DNA from: Crocinitomix sp.
Lineage (GTDB): Bacteria; Bacteroidota; Bacteroidia; Flavobacteriales_D; Crocinitomicaceae
Assembly (NCBI GenBank): GCA_013138735.1
Contig: WTCE01000154.1
Location: 1 to 32,976, forward strand
DNA: 32,976 nucleotides
Direction: 5' to 3'
Part shown: positions 1-7,459 of the stretch, in pieces
How positions within the stretch are numbered: position 1 is the stretch's first letter
Layout of the letters: the number at the start of each line of letters is the position of its first letter
Position numbers and translations under genes: made by a program
The notes under the pieces: generated by a model
Seen by the model: only the letters and a program-made list of their open reading frames with translations
Databases searched by the model: none
Told to the model about the DNA's origin: nothing

Positions 1-141
1 TTGGAAAAATGTAGGGCATTGTTGGGAAAGAAAGGGGAACATTTAACCGATCAGCAAATTGAGCAAATAGCGAAGGAACTCAAAAGACTTGCCCGAATAA
101 ATATCAAAATCATCCAAGAACAGAAAAACAAAAAGAAATGA
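1..141 (+). CDS. Small unknown protein, possibly cut by the window edge
   Basis: An open frame runs from the first base (a TTG codon) to TGA at 139-141 and would give 46 residues; the true start may lie outside the window. The peptide is Lys/Glu-rich, has a predicted helix around residues 16-40 (KKGEHLTDQQIEQIAKEL and following) and ends QKNKKK. It overlaps the next gene by ATGA at 138-141, and its A-rich 3' end is nearly the same as the 3' end of that next gene, so the two were probably made by the same kind of junction and may be translationally coupled. I do not recognise the family. Position directly before a recombinase suggests a gene of the integrated element, perhaps a small helical accessory or DNA-binding protein, but nothing in it proves this. 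Confidence 0.5.
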   Translation: MEKCRALLGKKGEHLTDQQIEQIAKELKRLARINIKIIQEQKNKKK

Positions 142-509
142 GTGTATTAGAAAAATACAAGGTTAGATTTCATTTGCACGATATACTTAAAATCAAAACT
201 ATGTCATCAACGGATGGTTGGTTATCAGCTTATGTCACATCCACATCTTATAATTCATCAATCGCTATGGATGTTTTAATAGCCGCCTGCGATTATTCGA
301 TAGCAGGTGGCGAAGAAATAACACCAATGGACACGGAGGAAATGTATATGGCTGAGATTGGGGAAAAATCAACCAGAATTTATCGAGATATAGATGTATG
401 GGGAGCAGGAGGTGCTACACCTGATTTCGAATTACCAACCTCAGACTTTAGAGAAATTGTCTTAGGGTGGAAGGATTACATTGAATCAGAAAAAAACAAA
501 AAGAAATGA
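138..509 (+). CDS. Unknown 123-residue element protein upstream of recombinase
   Basis: The gene begins with the ATG of an ATGA overlap with the preceding small gene and ends with an ATGA overlap (506-509) with the recombinase start, so the three genes look like one coupled operon. The product has no signal peptide or membrane segment. It is acidic in the middle (GGEEITPMDTEEMYMAEIGE) and ends in a lysine cluster (SEKNKKK). Aromatic and Gly-rich stretches near residues 85-95 (DVWGAGGATPDFELP) suggest a small globular domain. I do not recognise a family. Location suggests a role tied to the mobile element, for example a recombinase accessory factor or a cargo gene; this is inference from context only. 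Confidence 0.65.
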   Translation: MSVLEKYKVRFHLHDILKIKTMSSTDGWLSAYVTSTSYNSSIAMDVLIAACDYSIAGGEEITPMDTEEMYMAEIGEKSTRIYRDIDVWGAGGATPDFELPTSDFREIVLGWKDYIESEKNKKK

Positions 510-2143
510 AGAAGGTAACAATCATGTGTCGGGTAAGTTCAGACGAGCAAGCCAAAGGATATAGCTTGGACGATCAATATGACCGTTTAACAGACTATTG
601 CAAAAGATGGGGATATGAGATTGTCCATGTCATTCGCGAAGATCATTCTGCTAAATCATTTGATCGACCCGAATGGAAGAAATGGATGAAGCTGGTTAAG
701 AAAAATGAATTGGAGACAGATGAATTACTCGTTACTTCATGGGACAGATTTTCAAGAGATTTAACAGACGGACTAAATGTAATAAGAGATTTAAGCAAAC
801 GGGGAATGACAGCGCAAGCAATAGAACAACCTGTTGACTTAAACATTCCCGACCAATGGATCATGCTAGCCGTTTACATGGCTGCCCCTGACGTTGACAA
901 TCAAAAACGTTCGATTAAAATTCGGCGCGGTGTTCGTCAAGGATTAAAAAATGGCTACTGGCCTCGTAAACCTTTCTTCGGTTTCATATCAGCTAGAAAT
1001 GAAGAAGGGAAACATATCATAGTTCATGATCCTGTAAAAGCACCAATCATTCGAGAGATATTTGAAGAGGTAGCCAAAGGCACACCCCAAAACGAAATTA
1101 GAGCTGACCTTGCTGAAAGAAAGATTAAGATTTCGCGGAACAATATGAGTAAAATGTTAAAGCGAATAATCTATATGGGTAAAATAGAAGTTCCTGCTTT
1201 AGACAAAGAACCAATGAAAATTGTAGAAGGAAGGCATGAGCCGATTGTAAGCGAGACTTTGTTCTATGAAGTACAACAAGCACTAGCAGGAAACCGAAAA
1301 GCAAGAGGTAAGTTTGAACCAAAATACACTAAACTGCGTGACGATTTCCATTTACGCGGTGTATTAAATTGTGACAAATGCAGTCACACCATGACGGCAA
1401 GCTATTCGAAAGGAAAATTAGGAAAACGTTACGGATACTATCATTGCAACCATTGTAAAAAACAAAGGGTATCAGCAATCAAAGTTCACAACGCTTTTGA
1501 TGAATTGTTAAAATCCATTCAAATTGAGCCTGAAATCATGTTGTTATATAATGCGCACTTAGAAGATGAAATGAAAATTTCGGAAGTGGACAACAAAGCG
1601 GAACTAAAAACACTCAAAGCGAAACTCGAACAAATTGAAAGTCGCTTGATAAAATCACAAGACTTGATGTTGGACGACATGCTAGATCCTTCGGAATATG
1701 TAAGTATCAAAGCACGCTATTTGAAACAAAAGAAAGACATTAAAGAGAGAATAGCCGATTTCAAAGCTTCTAAGCGAGAATTTTTAGACTTAGTAGAAAG
1801 TGGGCTACACTTGCTGGAGAATGTACGGGAAACCTACACCACAGGCAGCATTTATCTCAAACATAAGATCGTGGGTTCGATATTTATGGAACAGTTAAGT
1901 TTTGACGGAAAAATTTGTCGAACCCCAAAACTAAATCGAATATTTGACCTGTTTCCCAATATAGACAAAGGATTGGGAAAAGAAAAAAGGGGACAAGTTA
2001 AAGAAATTTTCAACTTATCCCCTTCTGCGGAGAGAGGGGGATTCGAACCCCCGTCATGTTACCATGAACACGCTTTCCAAGCGTGCGCGTTCAGCCACTC
2101 TGCCACCTCTCCTTATGTTTTGGACCGTTCAGCCTCCCGATAG
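506..2143 (+). CDS. Large serine recombinase (site-specific integrase) of an integrated element
   Basis: The 545-residue product has the resolvase/invertase catalytic domain: RVSSDEQ at residues 9-15 with Ser11 as the likely nucleophile, and WDRFSRD near residue 80 carrying the family's active-site arginines. Next comes the Recombinase domain (NQKRSIKIRRGVRQGLKNG, then GYWPRKPFFGF), a zinc ribbon with C289-x2-C292 and C314-x2-C317, and a coiled-coil-rich region from about 355 to 440. This is the standard order of large serine integrases, which join attP and attB with no high-energy cofactor. The start overlaps the upstream gene by ATGA. The C-terminus is odd: from about residue 508 the frame reads through the antisense of the tRNA-Ser gene (ERGGFEPPS is the reversed T-arm) and stops at 2141-2143 in a palindrome beyond the tRNA 5' end. 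The last ~45 residues are therefore probably site-derived rather than family sequence. Element cargo would lie to the left of the window. Confidence 0.9.
   Translation: MKKVTIMCRVSSDEQAKGYSLDDQYDRLTDYCKRWGYEIVHVIREDHSAKSFDRPEWKKWMKLVKKNELETDELLVTSWDRFSRDLTDGLNVIRDLSKRGMTAQAIEQPVDLNIPDQWIMLAVYMAAPDVDNQKRSIKIRRGVRQGLKNGYWPRKPFFGFISARNEEGKHIIVHDPVKAPIIREIFEEVAKGTPQNEIRADLAERKIKISRNNMSKMLKRIIYMGKIEVPALDKEPMKIVEGRHEPIVSETLFYEVQQALAGNRKARGKFEPKYTKLRDDFHLRGVLNCDKCSHTMTASYSKGKLGKRYGYYHCNHCKKQRVSAIKVHNAFDELLKSIQIEPEIMLLYNAHLEDEMKISEVDNKAELKTLKAKLEQIESRLIKSQDLMLDDMLDPSEYVSIKARYLKQKKDIKERIADFKASKREFLDLVESGLHLLENVRETYTTGSIYLKHKIVGSIFMEQLSFDGKICRTPKLNRIFDLFPNIDKGLGKEKRGQVKEIFNLSPSAERGGFEPPSCYHEHAFQACAFSHSATSPYVLDRSASR
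1983..2022 (-). terminator. Intrinsic terminator of tRNA-Ser, inside the recombinase reading frame
   Basis: Arms 1989-1999 (GGGGACAAGTT) and 2012-2022 (AACTTATCCCC) pair with one A-C mismatch and a 12-base loop. Read on the minus strand the hairpin is followed by six T. It begins 5 bases past the tRNA 3' end, so it fits a terminator for the tRNA transcript. It lies within codons of the plus-strand recombinase, so both genes use the same bases. Confidence 0.75.
2028..2112 (-). tRNA. tRNA-Ser, anticodon GGA
   Basis: Read on the minus strand this is an 85-base class II tRNA: acceptor GGAGAGG pairs with TCTCTCC (one G-T pair), discriminator G73, anticodon stem CACGC/GCGTG with loop TTGGAAA (anticodon GGA, reads UCC/UCU), a long variable arm (TCATGGTAACATGA), and T-arm GGGGG-TTCGAAT-CCCCC. 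The 3' CCA is not encoded. The 3' end abuts the integrated element, in line with use of tRNA genes as attachment sites by integrases. The recombinase frame runs antisense through the full length of the gene. Confidence 0.96.
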
Positions 2144-2165
2144 CTATCGAGACACCCACCTCTCC
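2126..2165 (-). repeat. tRNA-Ser 5'-end copy carrying an 18-base palindrome, in the tRNA leader
   Basis: On the minus strand 2165-2156 is GGAGAGGTGG, identical to tRNA-Ser bases 1-10, and 2134-2126 is GGCTGAACG, identical to tRNA bases 17-25. Between them, in place of the six D-loop bases CAGAGT, are GTG plus the palindrome TCTCGATAGCTATCGGGA (2152-2135). A 13-base linker then leads to the real tRNA. The arrangement closely matches the tRNA-Leu leader at 8957-8993. Confidence 0.8.
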
Positions 2166-2193
2166 AATAATTTGCGTTGTTTAACGCGGGCTG

Positions 2194-2223
2194 CAAATAT
2201 AGTGATTTGTTGCAACTGACAAA
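2194..2223 (-). promoter_or_regulatory. Promoter of tRNA-Ser
   Basis: On the minus strand TTTG (2223-2220), an 18-base spacer and TATATTTG (2201-2194) match the Bacteroidota primary sigma consensus TTTG/TAnnTTTG. Transcription would start near 2187, leaving a leader of about 75 bases. A small hairpin GCGTT-AAAC-AACGC follows directly. Confidence 0.75.
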
Positions 2224-2524
2224 CGACGTGCAATACATTAAAGCAGTAGGGGAGAAATATTTCTCATTCGACTATAGCATACACCAATAAACTGTTTTAT
2301 GAAACGACTACCAACTTATCTTTTGATTACATTTTTGTTACTGGCCTTTTTTTCCTAGAATTTAAGTAACTGTTATTTAATCGGCTTAAAATCAAGATTT
2401 TCGTGTAGCGCCACTGACCTAAATCATAATCCAAATTATTTTTTTTATCTAAATTTAATGGTGTAGGGGTATAGTAAAATTGAAACGACTTAATATTGAA
2501 AACTAACAATTAATATATAAAATC
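2224..2524. other. Intergenic stretch with no gene seen
   Basis: AT-rich spacer between the tRNA-Ser promoter and the next lipoprotein gene. I see no RNA gene, no convincing reading frame and no clean TAnnTTTG promoter; the best partial -7 match is TAAATTTA near 2451. The promoter of the lipoprotein gene is presumably here but cannot be placed. Confidence 0.5.
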
Positions 2525-3211
2525 ATGAAAAAATTAATTTTTGCATTTTTGGCACTTGGGTTGATTTTCACCTCATGCGAAAAGGAAGACTCGTCAGACG
2601 TAAACCAAAACAAAGTGTATAGCGATTATGAATTGTTTTATAATCAAAATGAAGATAAAACGCACGTTGTTGCACGTTTTAGATTTGGAGGACCAACTGG
2701 AACTTTATTAGAATTAGCAGATACATCAGACGCCTCGGTAACATTTGAGGAAGACCCATTACCTTATAATATTTGGTACGGTGGTCATCATAAAGAATTT
2801 GCAGGCCAATTGGCAGGTGGAACTTTTGTGTATACCAATACAAACGGTGTGTCTTATACAAATGAAATTCCAACAGGTGAGGCCATTGCTTTTCAAGCAG
2901 ATTTTGATACCATTACTAAAGGTATTGCAGAAGATCTAACTTGGGATGGTACGGCATTGTCGGCAAATCAACACGTAGGTGTTTTTGTAGGATCATGGAC
3001 ATGGGGTGAAGATGCCTCTTTTTGGACTGGTGATTTAGGTGCAACGGAAATTGTAATGGGCGTTTTGCAAAAAAATGATTTAGCATTAGGAAGCTCAACT
3101 GTATATATGGATCGTTCAACAGCTCTTGATGTTGCACAAGGAACACCTGAAGGCGGCAGAATTCGTTATAAATATAGATGCACAAATGCTGCAGTTGCAG
3201 TAGTTGAATAG
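2525..3211 (+). CDS. Secreted lipoprotein of unknown function
   Basis: The 228-residue product starts with a lipoprotein signal peptide, MKKLIFAFLALGLIFTSC, with Cys18 as the lipidation site and a charged EKEDSSD linker after it. The rest is rich in Gly, Thr, aromatic and acidic residues in short alternating strands (FRFGGPTGTLLEL, GGTFVYTNTNGVSY, VFVGSWTWGEDASFW), which suggests an all-beta domain exposed at the cell surface or in the periplasm. No catalytic motif is seen. It stands alone: the integrated element is to the left and a convergent hydrolase is to the right, separated by a hairpin repeat that could stop both transcripts. Family not recognised. Confidence 0.8.
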   Translation: MKKLIFAFLALGLIFTSCEKEDSSDVNQNKVYSDYELFYNQNEDKTHVVARFRFGGPTGTLLELADTSDASVTFEEDPLPYNIWYGGHHKEFAGQLAGGTFVYTNTNGVSYTNEIPTGEAIAFQADFDTITKGIAEDLTWDGTALSANQHVGVFVGSWTWGEDASFWTGDLGATEIVMGVLQKNDLALGSSTVYMDRSTALDVAQGTPEGGRIRYKYRCTNAAVAVVE

Positions 3212-3236
3212 AAGTAAGTAGTGCTTAGTTAAACAT

Positions 3237-3288
3237 AAAAATGCCCTGTGTACTTTGAGGTTATCGCAATGCACGTAGGGCGTTTTAA
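3237..3288. repeat. Hairpin repeat, copy 1, between convergent genes
   Basis: Copy 1 of a roughly 50-base repeat with imperfect arms (ATGCCCTGTGTAC ... GCACGTAGGGCGT), the central segment TTGAGGTTATCG and a T-rich right flank. The arms of this copy carry several mismatches. Copy 2 is at 4267-4318 in the same orientation. It lies between two converging genes, where it could work as a two-way terminator. Confidence 0.7.
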
Positions 3289-3330
3289 TTTGATAACAAA
3301 TTGGGATGGTTTAATTTCAAATTAGTACAA

Positions 3331-4212
3331 TTATTCGGCTAAAAACGTTCGAAGTACCTTTTGGAATGATTGGAAAGATTCAATGTTCATAGCATGGCCA
3401 GATTGAGGCATTGCAACAAAAGAGGAGTTTAAATATTCGGACAAAACACGACCTTCTGCAAGGGGGAAAACATTATCTTCTTCTCCCCAAATAACAATGG
3501 ATTTAGGTTTGTTTTTGAATTCATTTACCAAATAAGTATCCTGTTCAGTAAGTAAACTCGTCATAAGTTGCGTGAGTTCTTTATGATGTTGTGCGAAGTA
3601 GAGGTTATAAATTTCACGCAGAATCATTTTAGGAATACGTCTACTTTTATAAAAAGCTAAATTAAATAAACGTTGTACTTCGGCTGGATTTTTTGGTACA
3701 AAGATTTCGTCTATGGATTGAACTTTATAGGCTTGGCAAATGTCATTTAATAATGCGCTATTATAAGTAAAGCCAGGGCTATCAACCATTACTAATTTTT
3801 TCACACTTTCGGGATAATGATATGAAAAGGCCATGCTCACGAAGCCTCCATAAGAAACGCCAACTAAAGTAGCTTCGGTTATTCCAATTTCATCTAAAAG
3901 GAGTTTCAAAGTAGCTATTTGGCTCAGAAGATTAGGTTGAGAAGAGCTATGACTTTGACCGAACCAAAGTAAGTCTAGGGCAATTACATGAAAGTCTTTT
4001 TTAAGATCCAAAATTGTTTTTCCCCAAGTGACTTGTGCATCACCACCAAAGCCATGTATTAGCACGACAGTTTCACCCGAGCCACCTTCGAAATAATGAA
4101 TATGATTTCCGTTTTTATCCAACACGCGCTCGAATATCCCGTTTCGTTTAAATTTTTTAAGGCCTCTTTTTTGACTCCATTTGGTAAGATTGAAACGAAA
4201 GAACTTTGGCAT
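3331..4212 (-). CDS. Alpha/beta hydrolase (esterase/lipase-like)
   Basis: Using the ATG at 4212 the product is 293 residues (MPKFFRFNLTKW...). It has the alpha/beta hydrolase core: oxyanion-hole motif HGFGG at 53-57, nucleophile elbow G-V-S-Y-G with Ser120, acid Asp246 in WGEEDNVFP, and His273 in SGHAMN. The fold hydrolyses esters, amides or C-C bonds; the substrate cannot be told, and it resembles monoacylglycerol-lipase and MhpC-type members. The frame stays open upstream to 4305, but that extension would translate the hairpin repeat at 4267-4318, so I reject it. The N-terminal 25 residues are basic and hydrophobic and may touch the membrane. The gene follows the oxygenase on the same strand but the repeat between them probably ends that operon. 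Confidence 0.88.
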   Translation of the reverse strand: MPKFFRFNLTKWSQKRGLKKFKRNGIFERVLDKNGNHIHYFEGGSGETVVLIHGFGGDAQVTWGKTILDLKKDFHVIALDLLWFGQSHSSSQPNLLSQIATLKLLLDEIGITEATLVGVSYGGFVSMAFSYHYPESVKKLVMVDSPGFTYNSALLNDICQAYKVQSIDEIFVPKNPAEVQRLFNLAFYKSRRIPKMILREIYNLYFAQHHKELTQLMTSLLTEQDTYLVNEFKNKPKSIVIWGEEDNVFPLAEGRVLSEYLNSSFVAMPQSGHAMNIESFQSFQKVLRTFLAE

Positions 4213-4266
4213 AATTGTGATCGGCAATATTATGGGAGTTATTTGATATATAAAATTGAATGAAAC

Positions 4267-4318
4267 AAAAAACGCCCTGTGTACATTGAGGTTATCGTAA
4301 TGCACGCAGGGCGTTTTA
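4267..4318. repeat. Hairpin repeat, copy 2, behind the oxygenase gene
   Basis: Near-identical to copy 1 at 3237-3288 and in the same orientation. The arms AACGCCCTGTGTACATT and AATGCACGCAGGGCGTT pair over 17 positions with two non-Watson-Crick positions; the loop is about 11 bases (GAGGTTATCGT). On the minus strand it is followed by a run of T, so it can end the clpP-clpX-oxygenase transcript, whose last stop codon is at 4333. Confidence 0.75.
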
Positions 4319-4332
4319 ATTTTATAAGAAGA

Positions 4333-5298
4333 TTATTTCTTTCGTAATCCCAATTCAATTAGGCGCTCAGTTAAAAATTCTCCCGCAGTCATGTCAGTAT
4401 ATACTTTTGGACTGGCATCACTAATACAAGCATCTAAACAAGTCAGGTCCATGTCTGAACGCGGATGTAAGAAAAAAGGTGTTGAATAACGCGGTTTCGT
4501 CCAAGAAGCTTCATCAGGTGTAATTACTTGATGCTGCGTTGATCTTAAACGATCATTCGTTAAACGCGCTAACATGTCTCCAATATTAATTACAATTTCG
4601 TCCGCTTCAGGATCAACAGAGATCCACGTTCCGTCCAAAGATTGCGCTTGCAGTCCTTTCGCACTACCACCCATTAATAACGTTATCAAGTTAATATCTC
4701 CGTGTGCAGCAGCTCTCACCGCTCCTTCCGGAATTTGTGATTTATCTGTTACAGGATAATAATGTAACAAGCGTAAAATACTATTTCCGTTGTGAATTTT
4801 AATGTCAAAATAGTCTTCGTCTAGATCTAAATAAAGGGCAATGGCACGCAATAAATTACGCCCCGTGTTTTCAAAAGTATCATAAACTTCTTGGCCAACT
4901 GCCTCAAATTCTATGACTTCTTTTGGCCAAATATTATCTGGATATTCTGCTTTAATCGGATCATTATCCTTAACCGTTTGACCGATATGATAAAACTCCT
5001 TTAAGTCTGGAACAGATTTGCCTTTTGCACTTTCTTTGTTCTTTGAGATATAACCACGTTGTCCGTGCAATTTTTCATGCTCGTAACTCGCCTTAACGGC
5101 GTCAGGTAATTCAAAGAATTTTTTAGATACCTCAAAAAGTTTCGCTCTCAATTCAGCAGTAACACCATGATTTTTTACAATGGCAAATCCCATGTTCGAA
5201 AACGAATCTCCAAACTCTTGTATGAAATTAGCTCTTGATTCTGCTGTACCTTCGCTATAATTGAGGTAGTCTACATTGGCAATCTTGTTCTTGTCCAT
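4333..5298 (-). CDS. 2-oxoglutarate/Fe(II)-dependent oxygenase, isopenicillin-N-synthase-like
   Basis: The 321-residue product has the two parts of this family: an N-terminal domain with GFAIVKNHGV at 37-46 and RGYISKNKES at 81-90, and a double-stranded beta-helix core. Metal ligands are His199 and Asp201 (HGD) and His256 (STQHQV), and Arg270-x-Ser272 (RYS) would bind the 2-oxoglutarate carboxylate. Such enzymes hydroxylate, desaturate or close rings in small molecules; the substrate here is unknown. The ATG is two bases past the clpX stop, so it is the third gene of a clpP-clpX operon, an unusual partner. The hairpin at 4267-4318 follows it. Family assignment is firm; the physiological role is open. 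Confidence 0.92.
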   Translation of the reverse strand: MDKNKIANVDYLNYSEGTAESRANFIQEFGDSFSNMGFAIVKNHGVTAELRAKLFEVSKKFFELPDAVKASYEHEKLHGQRGYISKNKESAKGKSVPDLKEFYHIGQTVKDNDPIKAEYPDNIWPKEVIEFEAVGQEVYDTFENTGRNLLRAIALYLDLDEDYFDIKIHNGNSILRLLHYYPVTDKSQIPEGAVRAAAHGDINLITLLMGGSAKGLQAQSLDGTWISVDPEADEIVINIGDMLARLTNDRLRSTQHQVITPDEASWTKPRYSTPFFLHPRSDMDLTCLDACISDASPKVYTDMTAGEFLTERLIELGLRKK

Positions 5299-5300
5299 AA

Positions 5301-6533
5301 CTATGCAATTTTTAGTTTGGCCATTTTCGATCCAGCAAATTTAGATTCTGCATAGTTCAAGTCTACTCTAAAGGTTTTTATCTCTTTTTGAGAAGGAATA
5401 TCGAACATAGCATCATTTAAGATTGCTTCACAAATTGACCTAAGTCCTCTGGCGCCCAATTTATATTCAAGCGCCTTGCCTACTATAAAGTCTAATACAT
5501 CTGCATCTAACTGTAATTTTACACCGTCCAATTCAAATAAATGAACGTATTGTTTTACCAATGCGTTTTTTGGTTCAGTTAAAATTCGACGAAGTGCTTT
5601 TTCATCTAATGGATGCAAATAAGTTAAAACCGGCATCCGTCCAATTAATTCAGGAATTAATCCAAATTCTTTGATATCTGTTGGAATAATATATTCTAAC
5701 AAATTTTCTTCATCTGGCTTTTCCGTGTCTTTAGATGCAAACCCAATCATGTTTCGGTTAACGCGACGTCCAATAATCTTTTCAACGCCGTCAAAAGCAC
5801 CACCCGCAATGAACAAGATATTCTTTGTGTTTACCTTGATCATTTTTTGCTCTGGATGCTTACGTCCGCCTTGCGGTGGAACGTTAACTTCAGTTCCTTC
5901 GAGTAATTTAAGCATAGCTTGTTGCACACCTTCACCAGAAACATCTCTTGTAATAGAAGGATTGTCTGATTTTCGCGCAATTTTATCGATTTCATCAATA
6001 AAAACAATGCCTCTTTCAGCTGCTTCTACATTAAAGTCGGCCGATTGTAATAAGCGCGACAATATGCTTTCCACATCCTCTCCAACATAACCAGCTTCGG
6101 TTAAAACCGTTGCATCCGCAATACAAAAAGGGACATTTAAAGTTCTAGCAATTGTTTTTGCTAAAAGCGTTTTTCCCGTTCCCGTTCGCCCAACTAATAT
6201 TACGTTAGACTTGTCGATTTCCATCTCCTCACCTTTATTTGCAACCGATAATCTTTTATAATGATTATAAACTGCAACAGAAAGTACTTTTTTGGCCTCA
6301 TCTTGTCCAATAATGTACTCGTCCAATTGTTCCTTAATTTGTGCAGGTTTCAACAAATTGAAATCAGTACTCAATTCACTTGGATCGTCAAATTTGACTT
6401 GCTCATCAACAATTTGATGTGCCTGCTCAATGCAGTTTTCACAAATATGCCCGGTAACTCCAGCGATTAAAATGCCAACCTCATTCTTTGGTCTGCCACA
6501 AAAAGAACAATTTATCCCCTCATTTTTAGCCAT
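5301..6533 (-). CDS. clpX: ATP-dependent Clp protease ATP-binding subunit ClpX
   Basis: The 410-residue AAA+ unfoldase feeds proteins into the ClpP chamber in the cytoplasm. The N-terminal zinc domain has C9-x2-C12 and C31-x2-C34. The AAA+ module has Walker A GRTGTGKT at 115-122, pore loop GYVG at 148-151, Walker B IVFIDEID around 176-183, the IGF loop that docks on ClpP at 263-265, and sensor-2 GARGLR at 360-365. Length is normal for the family. It starts 11 bases after clpP on the same strand, the standard pairing, and the oxygenase gene follows two bases after its stop, so all three are probably cotranscribed. Nothing is missing or damaged. Confidence 0.98.
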   Translation of the reverse strand: MAKNEGINCSFCGRPKNEVGILIAGVTGHICENCIEQAHQIVDEQVKFDDPSELSTDFNLLKPAQIKEQLDEYIIGQDEAKKVLSVAVYNHYKRLSVANKGEEMEIDKSNVILVGRTGTGKTLLAKTIARTLNVPFCIADATVLTEAGYVGEDVESILSRLLQSADFNVEAAERGIVFIDEIDKIARKSDNPSITRDVSGEGVQQAMLKLLEGTEVNVPPQGGRKHPEQKMIKVNTKNILFIAGGAFDGVEKIIGRRVNRNMIGFASKDTEKPDEENLLEYIIPTDIKEFGLIPELIGRMPVLTYLHPLDEKALRRILTEPKNALVKQYVHLFELDGVKLQLDADVLDFIVGKALEYKLGARGLRSICEAILNDAMFDIPSQKEIKTFRVDLNYAESKFAGSKMAKLKIA

Positions 6534-6544
6534 AACTATTTTTT

Positions 6545-7237
6545 CTATTTGTCTGGATTATGTGTTTCAGCAACAATTGGAGTTCCTAATACTTCATCTA
6601 CCATCCCATACTTCTTTGCTTCATCTGCAATCATCCAATAATCACGATCAGAATCTTTCCAAACTGTATCATAATCTTTTCCTGAATGCTTCGCAATAAT
6701 GTCGTACAATTCTTTCTTTAATTTTTGAATTTCACGTGCTGTAATTTCAATATCAGATGCCTGACCTTGTGCACCACCTAAAGGTTGGTGAATCATAACG
6801 CGCGAATGTGGCAATGCAGATCTTTTTCCTTTTGTTCCAGCACATAATAGTACAGCACCCATTGAAGCTGCCATACCTGTACAAATTGTTGCTACATCTG
6901 GAGCAATGTACTGCATAGTATCATAGATTCCTAAACCAGCGTAAACGCCACCACCTGGTGAATTCAAATAAATTTGAATGTCCTTTTTAGGATCTACTGA
7001 CTCTAAGAATAATAATTGAGCCGTAATAATATTAGCCACGTGATCATCAATCCCTGTACCTAAAAAGATAATTCTATCCATCATTAAACGGGAGAACACA
7101 TCCATTTGAGCAACATTTAATTGGCGCTCTTCAATGATATATGGCGTTAGGGATGAGGTAATGTAATTGTCAACTACAGTACCATTAATTCCGTGATGCT
7201 TTGTAGCGTATTTTCTAAATTCGTCTTTTCCAAACAT
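6545..7237 (-). CDS. clpP: ATP-dependent Clp protease proteolytic subunit ClpP
   Basis: The 230-residue serine protease has the catalytic triad Ser125 (GMAASMGA), His150 (RVMIHQP) and Asp199 (DSDRDYWM), plus the oxyanion glycines in [11 protein letters not shown] at 91-101. It forms the tetradecameric degradation chamber used by ClpX. The N-terminus is about 25 residues longer than in E. coli ClpP after propeptide removal ([19 protein letters not shown]), which may be a propeptide; this is inference. First gene of the clpP-clpX-oxygenase operon. The upstream spacer of about 220 bases contains the tig terminator and must hold the clpP promoter, but I see no clean TAnnTTTG element there. Confidence 0.98.
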   Translation of the reverse strand: MFGKDEFRKYATKHHGINGTVVDNYITSSLTPYIIEERQLNVAQMDVFSRLMMDRIIFLGTGIDDHVANIITAQLLFLESVDPKKDIQIYLNSPGGGVYAGLGIYDTMQYIAPDVATICTGMAASMGAVLLCAGTKGKRSALPHSRVMIHQPLGGAQGQASDIEITAREIQKLKKELYDIIAKHSGKDYDTVWKDSDRDYWMIADEAKKYGMVDEVLGTPIVAETHNPDK

Positions 7238-7390
7238 GTAATTAGTTTTCGTTTTATTAAGTGTTTTGTAATTACTTTAATAATGCCATTTGTCCTGTGA
7301 AAAAAATGATCCTGATCGACAAAATTCGATTGGCAAATGTTTAAACAACTTAGTTCAACATTTTATTGCCATTTCACTCGGATTTAAAGC

Positions 7391-7429
7391 AAAAAAAATA
7401 ATACCCATAAATATAGGTATTATTTTTTC
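7391..7429 (-). terminator. Terminator of the trigger-factor gene
   Basis: Perfect 9-base arms AATAATACC (7397-7405) and GGTATTATT (7416-7424) with a 10-base loop. On the minus strand a run of T follows, as expected downstream of tig. T residues also follow on the plus strand, but no plus-strand gene needs it. Confidence 0.8.
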
Positions 7430-7459
7430 GAATAATAATGTGAAATTGTATTTCGTAAA

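Noticed and set aside
4213-4305. Longer N-terminus of the hydrolase
   Set aside because: It would translate the hairpin repeat, which also occurs in non-coding DNA at 3237-3288.
3237-4318. Integron attC-type cassette around the hydrolase
   Set aside because: The hairpin repeats lack the conserved RYYYAAC and GTTRRRY ends and no tyrosine integron integrase is present; the neighbours are ordinary chromosome genes.
5671-6090. 139-residue frame on the plus strand inside clpX
   Set aside because: It is entirely antisense to an intact, highly conserved gene, has low-complexity Ser-rich sequence and no promoter.
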